Position numbers and translations under genes: made by a program. From Bacteroidota bacterium (lineage in GTDB: Bacteria > Bacteroidota > Ignavibacteria > Ignavibacteriales > Melioribacteraceae), in assembly GCA_021812745.1 (NCBI GenBank), contig JAKAMS010000182.1, positions 1-5,679 on the forward strand: DNA of 5,679 nucleotides, read 5' to 3'. The notes under the pieces are model-generated. The model did no database searches. It saw nothing but the letters and a program-made list of their open reading frames with translations, and was not told the origin of the DNA. Within the stretch, counting starts at the first letter, position 1. Every line of letters starts with the position of its first letter. Shown here one piece after another: positions 1-5,077 of the stretch.

Positions 1-126
1 CATCTGTTTATCGAGTGTTGTAAAAAGACCAAGTTCAATTGCGGATAAAAGTATTCTGCTCTGCTGAAATGAATTAGCAAGCGCGCGGATCTCTTCCGGT
101 TTAAGATAATCGTTTTGTGTGTTCAT
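1..126 (-). CDS. Methyltransferase-like protein, N-terminal fragment
   Basis: This is the first 42 codons of a gene that runs off the low-coordinate end of the window. The start is ATG at 126-124, and the reading frame is open to base 1. The visible peptide begins MNTQNDYLKPEEIRALANSF and continues with QQSRILLSAIELGLFTTLD. This pattern (PEEI..LA..FQ.SRILL.A.ELGLF..L) is what I recognise as the helical dimerisation domain found at the N-terminus of acetylserotonin/hydroxyindole-type O-methyltransferases and related SAM-dependent methyltransferases. The catalytic Rossmann domain would lie outside the window, so neither the activity nor the substrate can be judged. No Shine-Dalgarno sequence is evident upstream of the ATG. 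The gene lies downstream of the terminator at 301-335, so it should form a separate transcription unit from the secreted-protein operon. The assignment rests on a short motif only. Confidence 0.7.
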   Translation of the reverse strand, partial: MNTQNDYLKPEEIRALANSFQQSRILLSAIELGLFTTLDKQM

Positions 127-297
127 ACTGTGACAGTCTGTTATTTTTTACTAATTAAATTTAACTGTCTTCAGATCATATTTCCATTTTTTGAAGAACA
201 TGGCTTTTTTAGAAAAGCTATTCCCGCTAATTGTATTTTTTCTTCTTAAACTAATGAGAACGAAATGATAGGGTGGGAATTGACTAGACTGTGTTTA
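127..297 (-). other. AT-rich intergenic leader of the methyltransferase-like gene
   Basis: This non-coding stretch lies between the operon terminator and the methyltransferase-like start. It must contain the promoter of that gene if the upstream terminator is efficient. On the minus strand there is a good -10-like hexamer TACAAT at 235-230, but only a poor -35 (TTCTCA, spaced by 19), so no promoter is called with confidence. A short perfect inverted repeat, ACTGT-g-ACAGT, lies at 127-137 directly before the start codon, and another ACTGT copy is at 164-168. An A/T-rich inverted repeat GCTTTT/AAAAGC lies at 203-218. No small gene or RNA is supported here. Confidence 0.3.
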
Positions 298-422
298 TTT
301 AAAAAGAAAAATCCCGCATAAGCGGGATTCTTCTTACTTATTTAACCGCACCCTTACTTCATCAAAATCATTTTCTTGCTGATGTTGACATTGCTGCCGC
401 TTAATCTGTAAATGTACATTCC
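298..422. repeat. 125-bp direct repeat, copy 1 (sorting-domain 3' end plus terminator)
   Basis: This block matches 4953-5077 in the same orientation at a constant offset of 4655, with 122 of 125 bases identical and no gaps. The only differences are at 329, 330 and 332, on the edge of the terminator stem. It contains the terminator, the 3' untranslated region, the stop codon and the last 22 codons of the gene at 354-974. Identity stops sharply at 422/423, inside the LASG|MYIY region: the preceding LAS codons encode the same residues in both genes but use different bases. The left edge at 297/298 is also a mismatch. Confidence 0.9.
301..335 (-). terminator. Intrinsic terminator of the three-gene operon
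   Basis: A perfect 8-bp stem, AATCCCGC (310-317) with GCGGGATT (322-329) and an ATAA loop, lies about 25 bases after the stop codon at 354-356. Read on the minus strand, the stem is followed by a T-rich tail (TTTCTTTTT at 309-301). The stem can be extended past one mismatch by A/T pairs. An almost identical terminator follows the other T9SS gene at 4956-4990. Confidence 0.85.
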
Positions 423-974
423 GCTTGCCAGTTTACCGGCATCAAAGTTTACTTTGTAATATCCTGATAAATATTCGTCGTCACTAAGCAGATTTACTAA
501 CTGACCGAGAATGTTATAAACCGATAAATTGTATCTGCCGTTCTGAGGAATTGTAAATTCTATTGTTGTCGAAGGATTAAAAGGATTGGGATAATTTTGT
601 TCCAGCTTAAATTCTTTTGGAAGTGAATACTCTATTATTATTTCTTTCGACCAGCTTCCACCTTTGTTGTCTGTAATTAAAAACTTGAGTGTGTCTTTCT
701 GTGTTCCGGGAATGCGCTTTGCATCGAACGAAAAGAGAGTTTTTCTTTCTTCATTTGGTCTCAATTTGCTTATTGAAACGAGGTTATTACACAATTCAAT
801 TCCTATCGGATTGTTTGAAAGAGTAACCGTTAGTTTCTCTATATCTGTTGTTTGGGATTCGTTTAGGATACTCAGAGCAATCTCGTTGCTTTTTGTACCG
901 GGAATAACTTCGTAACTGTTTTGAGCAAGCAGCGAGGTGGTTATAAATAATATTATTAAAGATATTCTTTTCAT
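354..974 (-). CDS. Small secreted protein: Ig-like domain plus T9SS type A sorting domain
   Basis: This is a 206-residue protein. Residues 1-17 are a signal peptide (MKRISLIILFITTSLLA, with likely cleavage before Q18). Residues about 20-117 are beta-rich and end in a segment like 'DTLKFLITDNKGGSW..EI.I'; I infer an Ig-like fold of the CARDB/NEW3 kind found next to sorting domains. Residues about 122-206 are a complete T9SS C-terminal sorting domain: LEQNYPNPFNPSTTIEF (124-140), LSVYNILGQLV (150-160), FDAGKLASGMYIYRL (177-191) and a terminal KKMILMK. T9SS cargo is exported across the outer membrane, and the sorting domain is usually removed as the protein is anchored or released. There is no enzymatic motif; once processed, it would be little more than a single beta-sandwich of about 100 residues. 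It is the last gene of the operon, 14 bases after the previous stop. An adaptor or anchor role is inference. Confidence 0.9.
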   Translation of the reverse strand: MKRISLIILFITTSLLAQNSYEVIPGTKSNEIALSILNESQTTDIEKLTVTLSNNPIGIELCNNLVSISKLRPNEERKTLFSFDAKRIPGTQKDTLKFLITDNKGGSWSKEIIIEYSLPKEFKLEQNYPNPFNPSTTIEFTIPQNGRYNLSVYNILGQLVNLLSDDEYLSGYYKVNFDAGKLASGMYIYRLSGSNVNISKKMILMK

Positions 975-984
975 AATAATTTAT

Positions 985-990
985 CTCCTT
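985..990 (-). promoter_or_regulatory. Shine-Dalgarno site of the small T9SS cargo gene
   Basis: AAGGAG on the minus strand lies 10 bases upstream of the ATG at 974-972. Its first two bases are the last two of the TAA stop codon of the preceding gene (991-989), so termination and re-initiation are closely linked. It is the clearest ribosome binding site in the window and fixes the start of the small gene. Confidence 0.75.
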
Positions 991-2806
991 ACTTACATCT
1001 TGGTGAATCTTTAGATGCTTCTGCTTTTTCTTTATCTAACTTCCACATCAACTTCTTGTTCCCCTCAAACTTTACTGAAAATACTTTATCATGTTTTCCA
1101 TGCAAGAATACGGTTGGTTGTCCTCTCTCTTGAGGTGCCGGATCAAACTTATTTTCACTTTCATGATCTAACAACACGGAGCCCTCGTTTTTATTATCGT
1201 AGCCAAACCAGGCTTCATATTTAGTTGGAGAGGTTTCTACTATACAATTAAGAAGAGGCAGAACAGAGTATGGTAATTTTTTATAAAGTCGAAAAGTCAG
1301 TGTATCGGTATTTATCCACTTATTTGTAGTGACCCAAACGGGAATAGATATTTCCCCATCCTTCACTTTTTTCTCATCGTTGTCCTTCCTCTTTTCATCT
1401 TCTCTACTTTCAGAATCATTTAGATCAATTTTTGTCTGCAGCAACGTATTTGACATAAACGTGGTTTTGCACGGCTTGCCGTTCCAGCTTATTACTGAGG
1501 CCGGTCTAAAATAATTTCCTTCGACTGAAAGAATGAACTCTTTGGTTTTAGTTACCGTAATTGCGGGTATGATTGTTTTTATAATTGGCAGCTTTGGCAA
1601 ACGTTCTAATATGTATTTCGGGTAATAGTATAAAAACTTATAACCATCTGATGTTACAAATTGATTTGTATTTGTTACAGGATCCTGGTAAGCATGAATA
1701 ATTGCTGTTTGATACTGATTTATTTTAAATGCTGCGCCAAGGCTGTCACTGCTGTTAAGTTTTGTTTTTGCATCGTTGATTAAATTTTGAAGTTGTAAGG
1801 AGAAGGCCGCATCTCCAAGCCAATTTAATGGAACACATTGAGTGTGATATGAAAGCAAGGAGTCAACCATTATGCTTACGGTAGAACTACTATCTGGAAG
1901 AATCGGCTTAAATAATTTTAAGGGCAATTTGCACCAATCGGCATATCGAGGGGAAAGACCAGATTGATTTTGCAAAACGAAATTATAATCATAAGGTGAA
2001 CCATACTCAGTGAGTAAACTTTTGAGTATCTGCGCTTTAACATAATTGCTAGAATCTATTAGCGCTTGATTGGCTAAAAAAGAACGCATTTCGTTAGTTT
2101 TATGTTTACTTAAGAACTCTTGCAAATATACAACTCTGGATGATGATCTCGTCTCTTGCAAAAATCTTTGCTTAACTAACGGCAGCATTGGCTCTCCGTA
2201 TATTTTGTACAATTCATACGTGGCAGAGTAGCTGTTATCAAGCTCGTTTGATTCATTAGCAATTTTTAATAATTCCGATTTCGCTTTCTGTTCATCTTCC
2301 GGAACATTCTTAATAATCATTGGCAGTAATGCAGTTGCTAGCCATTCAATGGAAGAATGATATTTATCTAATATCTCATACAAATAATTACGGTTGGTAT
2401 AATCACCAAGTCGAAATAATATATAGTTTGCTGCAACCTTGTAATACAGAGACCAATAAACAGAATTTGAAAAGCTATAGTGATTTACAGAATCTATAAA
2501 AGCAAGCGTTAAAGGATGGGCTTGATCTGAGCCAAGAACCTGAAGCGTTCTTAAAAATTCAAATTGAACTTCGGGGCTTTGTTTCCAAAGGTTTTGGATC
2601 AGACCTGGAATTGCCTCTACAATTTTATATTGTGAGATAATTCTTACAGCATTCTCCGGAGAACTAACAGTACCTGTTGAATCTACATTAGCGAGATTTG
2701 CAATTAATGATTGTTTTATTTCTGGTGTAATTACCTGGGCAGTATAAGTACTAAAAAATGATACTAATAATAAGCCTAATAATAATATTTTATTTATCGT
2801 TTTCAT
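989..2806 (-). CDS. Secreted HEAT-like / FIMAH-like / IPT-like multidomain protein
   Basis: The protein has 605 residues from the ATG at 2806, or 610 from the ATG at 2821. I prefer 2806 because MKTINKILLLGLLLV then begins a compact signal peptide and GGTGA precedes it; the 2821 start overlaps the previous stop by one base (TAATG) and lacks a ribosome site. Numbering from 2821, residues 54-285 are helical repeats resembling HEAT (AIPGLIQNLWKQSPEVQFEF; MLPLVKQRFLQE; VKAQILKSLL). Residues 335-408 resemble FIMAH-type helical segments (LQNLINDAKTKLNSSDSLGA, then ...SDGYKFLYYYPKYILERL). Residues 413-512 look like an IPT/TIG beta-sandwich (LSVEGNYFRPASVISWNGKP) carrying an unusual charged insertion at 468-490. 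Residues 526-610 match, from memory, a module of bacterial extracellular proteins: Y.A.FGY.N, F.P...RGQPT.F, F.V.F.G...L.W.L, A.AS....C. Cys526 and Cys609 bracket it and could pair. There is no T9SS sorting domain and no catalytic motif. A scaffold or binding role in a surface complex is inference. Confidence 0.85.
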   Translation of the reverse strand: MKTINKILLLGLLLVSFFSTYTAQVITPEIKQSLIANLANVDSTGTVSSPENAVRIISQYKIVEAIPGLIQNLWKQSPEVQFEFLRTLQVLGSDQAHPLTLAFIDSVNHYSFSNSVYWSLYYKVAANYILFRLGDYTNRNYLYEILDKYHSSIEWLATALLPMIIKNVPEDEQKAKSELLKIANESNELDNSYSATYELYKIYGEPMLPLVKQRFLQETRSSSRVVYLQEFLSKHKTNEMRSFLANQALIDSSNYVKAQILKSLLTEYGSPYDYNFVLQNQSGLSPRYADWCKLPLKLFKPILPDSSSTVSIMVDSLLSYHTQCVPLNWLGDAAFSLQLQNLINDAKTKLNSSDSLGAAFKINQYQTAIIHAYQDPVTNTNQFVTSDGYKFLYYYPKYILERLPKLPIIKTIIPAITVTKTKEFILSVEGNYFRPASVISWNGKPCKTTFMSNTLLQTKIDLNDSESREDEKRKDNDEKKVKDGEISIPVWVTTNKWINTDTLTFRLYKKLPYSVLPLLNCIVETSPTKYEAWFGYDNKNEGSVLLDHESENKFDPAPQERGQPTVFLHGKHDKVFSVKFEGNKKLMWKLDKEKAEASKDSPRCK

Positions 2807-2810
2807 TTTA

Positions 2811-2815
2811 TCACC
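2811..2815 (-). promoter_or_regulatory. Probable ribosome binding site supporting the 2806 start
   Basis: GGTGA on the minus strand matches the 3' part of the AGGAGGTGA consensus and ends 4 bases before the ATG at 2806-2804. The alternative ATG at 2821-2819 has only A/T-rich sequence ahead of it. This favours the internal start, but the one-base stop/start overlap could instead work by translational coupling. Confidence 0.45.
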
Positions 2816-2820
2816 GCTCA

Positions 2821-4842
2821 TTAAATTAATAATCTTTGTATATAATTATTTAATACATTTTGTACAGAATCATCACCCTGCACGTTTTGCTGATATCCCT
2901 CGCTTTCGCTTTCCAATCCCCACCTAAATTGTAATTGTACAGAAAATGCCTTTATCCAGTCATTAACATGACCTTGTGCACTCTTCAATACTTCTGTTTC
3001 GTTTTTTATCTCGGTACACGCGGGCTTAAATCTTAAATAGTCGGCTTTAAAATGTACATTATCATCATTAAATAAGTCATTCATTATTCTAATGAAATCT
3101 CTTTTGTGTACATTTTCATGAGCGACCGTAGCCTCAAAGACATAGTAATCTTGACCACCTCCATATTTTCTTTGGCTTTCTATATCATCATATGCTTTCA
3201 CAATGTTTAATATGGAAATTGTATCGACATCTGTTATATGGAATAGCGCACTTTTATGCATCCTTTTAATATTGTCATAGCAAAAATCTAAAGTATAGTT
3301 AATAAGTATTTTATTTGCGGGCTCAATATTTATTTGCCAATGTTTCTCGTCTGTATTATAGCAAACTTTAATATCCCTTGCTGCAGGCGGTCTTGCATAA
3401 TTTTCAGCTATTAGCGGTGGTCCAAATCCACCTCGTAATTTATCATTATCACATTCATTGTGAGTAAATTTCAAAGGCTCAGGTATAAGATCAAAAGTAG
3501 GAACTACAGGTGGAGTTGTTGTTTTGCATTTTGCGGTTTTCTCACAATCACCACCAATCTTTCCAATCGGAAAGTCTACATTCGTATAAGTATAATTACC
3601 GGCAGCACAGTAACCATTATCGACTGCTTTTGCGATAAATTTTCTGTTCAAATCCAGCGCTGCACTAATATTCATATTCTGATTCACAGCATTTTTATTT
3701 TTTTGTGGGTTGTTTCCTGTAGGTATTACCGAACTCGCAACAATTTCACCTTCTTCTACTATGGGTGCCCCTACTCTCAAAACCACGGAATCCGCATCAA
3801 CACTAATAGAGTCAGCAACCACAAATCTTATCGGCTGTTGAATGCTGCTAAAATAATCTCTCTTTGTTCCCCCTGCATCCATTATCATTCCAAGTCCGCA
3901 TCCCTCTTTTATTCCGATTTCAAAATGAGTTGTATCGGGATAATTAGATTCCCAGCCATATTTATTATTAACCTTTTTCACAATAATATTTACCGTGTCT
4001 CCCGGAGATAGACTTTCCTTTTCAAAATATGCTCTTACATATTCGGACTGGAGAATTGTAAGTGTATCGCTTCGTTGAAGTCCATTAGAAACTCCAAGCA
4101 CTTTTACTTTCTTTGGAAATGAACTATTGAATGATTTGCAGGTTACCGAATACCTGTCGTAATCATCAAGAGAGGCTGTGATAAAGTTGCCTAATTCCTC
4201 TTGTAACATTTCATCGAAGAATACAACGTCTGGGTCAGTAGTGGCAAAACTTAACGCAACACTTTTATCTTGTGGCTCAGAATCGTGATTGTACTGTATT
4301 ATAAATAAACTTCTATCATTTGCATAAGCCAAAGGATTGTAGAATGAAATTTGAAAATCGAATGGCGGTGGTGGCGGTGGAATTTCATTAAATGTAAATG
4401 TGGCAGTTCTTGTCCCTCCAAAATAAAACGCCATTTCATACCCGGCTAAAAATCTAGTATTGCCATCTGGAGCTACCCATGTTACACTGAATCCCACAGT
4501 AGAAACATAGTCTTCACCGCTACTTATGCTTACCTGGTATGTTCCGTTTATGGCGGGTGTCGTCAAAAGAAGAAGCGGAGTACTATATCCCGCACAACTC
4601 CCGGAAATAGAAATCGTCCCCTGACCTGAAACCGTTGCCGAGTATGGTCTTGCACCATTAAATAAAAATTCAATTGGTGAATAATTAGTTGTGATTGACA
4701 AATGAGGCAAGATTGGGTTTATCGCAATCTTTTCTTTAATCTTTACCTGAGAATAGATAGAACCAATAGAAAAAAATAAAGAGAGAGGAATTAGAAGAAG
4801 GAGAAAAGGAATTTTTTTTGAAAGGAGAAGAAGGGAAACCAT
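2821..4842 (-). CDS. Large secreted protein with C-terminal HExxH (putative zincin) region
   Basis: The protein has 673 residues. The only plausible start is ATG at 4842, since the next Met is at residue 137; upstream is a G-rich run but no standard Shine-Dalgarno. Residues 1-32 are a signal peptide (KKIPFLLLLIPLSLFFSIGS, cleavage near SIYSQ). Residues 50-152 are beta-rich, ending in a hexaproline linker (155-160). Residues 162-375 look like beta-sandwich domains (for example LSPGDTVNIIVKK, 278-290), which I cannot assign to a family. Residues 405-525 are Cys-rich with Pro/Thr linkers (C412, C433, C439, C464, C494, C521). At 570-582 lies EATVAHENVHKRD with HENVH at 575-579, a canonical HExxH zinc-metallopeptidase motif. 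Acidic residues that could supply a third ligand follow (E611, E615, or E644/E646/E648 in ESESEGY), but which one is unclear. Peptidase activity is therefore possible but unproven. There is no T9SS sorting domain. It is the first gene of the operon, and its TAA touches the next gene's upstream ATG. Confidence 0.85.
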   Translation of the reverse strand: MVSLLLLSKKIPFLLLLIPLSLFFSIGSIYSQVKIKEKIAINPILPHLSITTNYSPIEFLFNGARPYSATVSGQGTISISGSCAGYSTPLLLLTTPAINGTYQVSISSGEDYVSTVGFSVTWVAPDGNTRFLAGYEMAFYFGGTRTATFTFNEIPPPPPPFDFQISFYNPLAYANDRSLFIIQYNHDSEPQDKSVALSFATTDPDVVFFDEMLQEELGNFITASLDDYDRYSVTCKSFNSSFPKKVKVLGVSNGLQRSDTLTILQSEYVRAYFEKESLSPGDTVNIIVKKVNNKYGWESNYPDTTHFEIGIKEGCGLGMIMDAGGTKRDYFSSIQQPIRFVVADSISVDADSVVLRVGAPIVEEGEIVASSVIPTGNNPQKNKNAVNQNMNISAALDLNRKFIAKAVDNGYCAAGNYTYTNVDFPIGKIGGDCEKTAKCKTTTPPVVPTFDLIPEPLKFTHNECDNDKLRGGFGPPLIAENYARPPAARDIKVCYNTDEKHWQINIEPANKILINYTLDFCYDNIKRMHKSALFHITDVDTISILNIVKAYDDIESQRKYGGGQDYYVFEATVAHENVHKRDFIRIMNDLFNDDNVHFKADYLRFKPACTEIKNETEVLKSAQGHVNDWIKAFSVQLQFRWGLESESEGYQQNVQGDDSVQNVLNNYIQRLLI

Positions 4843-4875
4843 GGGCGCCCCCGATTAAATTATTTCTGCTGAGCT

Positions 4876-4904
4876 ATGGTAAGGATAATTTCAATTTGTG
4901 TCAA
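4876..4904 (-). promoter_or_regulatory. Sigma70-like promoter of the three-gene operon
   Basis: On the minus strand a perfect -35 TTGACA (4904-4899) is followed by a 17-base spacer and TACCAT (4881-4876), which matches 4 of 6 bases of TATAAT. Transcription would start near 4868-4870, giving a leader of about 27 bases before the ATG at 4842. It lies between the terminator of the previous gene and the first operon gene, where a promoter is required. Classical Bacteroidota promoters differ from this form, so the match depends on this lineage using a sigma70-type consensus. Confidence 0.55.
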
Positions 4905-4913
4905 GTAAAATTT

Positions 4914-4934
4914 AAATGATATGGGTTATCATTT
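4914..4934. promoter_or_regulatory. Perfect 8-bp inverted repeat upstream of the operon promoter (candidate operator)
   Basis: AAATGATA (4914-4921), spacer TGGGT, TATCATTT (4927-4934). The arms are perfectly complementary. The site ends 9 bases upstream of the -35 hexamer, a position typical of an activator binding site. The spacing does not fit the FNR or CRP consensus, so no regulator is named. It lacks the T-run and GC-rich stem expected of a terminator. Confidence 0.4.
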
Positions 4935-4952
4935 GATGGAAGGAATATTCTC

Positions 4953-5077
4953 TTTAAAAAGAAAAATCCCGCATAAGCGGGATCTTCCTTACTTATTTAA
5001 CCGCACCCTTACTTCATCAAAATCATTTTCTTGCTGATGTTGACATTGCTGCCGCTTAATCTGTAAATGTACATTCC
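4953..5077. repeat. 125-bp direct repeat, copy 2 (sorting-domain 3' end plus terminator)
   Basis: This is the second copy of the block at 298-422, in the same orientation relative to its gene. Three substitutions (4984, 4985, 4987) separate the copies, all at the terminator stem edge, and the last 90 bases (4988-5077) are identical. The identity covers coding sequence, including every synonymous position of the last 22 codons, as well as non-coding sequence. Conservation of the protein motif alone therefore cannot explain it. Confidence 0.9.
4956..4990 (-). terminator. Intrinsic terminator of the Asp-box T9SS gene
   Basis: A 7-bp stem, ATCCCGC (4966-4972) with GCGGGAT (4977-4983) and an ATAA loop, lies about 25 bases beyond the stop codon at 5009-5011. 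On the minus strand it is followed by a T-rich tail (4965-4956). It is the near-identical twin of the terminator at 301-335 and insulates the downstream three-gene operon. Confidence 0.85.

Noticed and set aside
203..218. GCTTTT/AAAAGC inverted repeat as a terminator
   Set aside because: The stem is short and A/T-rich, no gene ends near it on either strand, and a proper terminator already serves the upstream operon.
664..915. Plus-strand open frame opposite the small T9SS cargo gene
   Set aside because: It is fully antisense to a gene with a clear signal peptide and sorting domain, with no independent coding evidence. The shorter plus-strand frames at 1015-1224, 1329-1514 and 5129-5368 were rejected for the same reason.
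3460..4011. Open frame of 183 codons on the plus strand
   Set aside because: It lies wholly inside the minus-strand HExxH protein gene, has no ribosome site and reads as irregular Cys/Ser/Ile/Asn-rich sequence without any domain pattern. It is an antisense shadow.
4843..4850. GGGCGCCC palindrome next to the start of the first operon gene
   Set aside because: It is short and unique in the window and has no partner site. It may influence translation, but nothing supports calling it a site.
4914..4934. FNR or CRP site
   Set aside because: The core TGAT...ATCA has a 7-base spacer, whereas FNR needs 4, and the arms do not match TGTGA-N6-TCACA. It is kept only as an unassigned inverted repeat.
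298..5077. Composite transposon or insertion sequence bounded by the 125-bp direct repeats
   Set aside because: No transposase lies between the copies, there are no terminal inverted repeats or target duplications, and each copy sits at the same functional place at the 3' end of a T9SS gene. Recombination between the copies could delete or loop the operon, but a mobile element is not supported.
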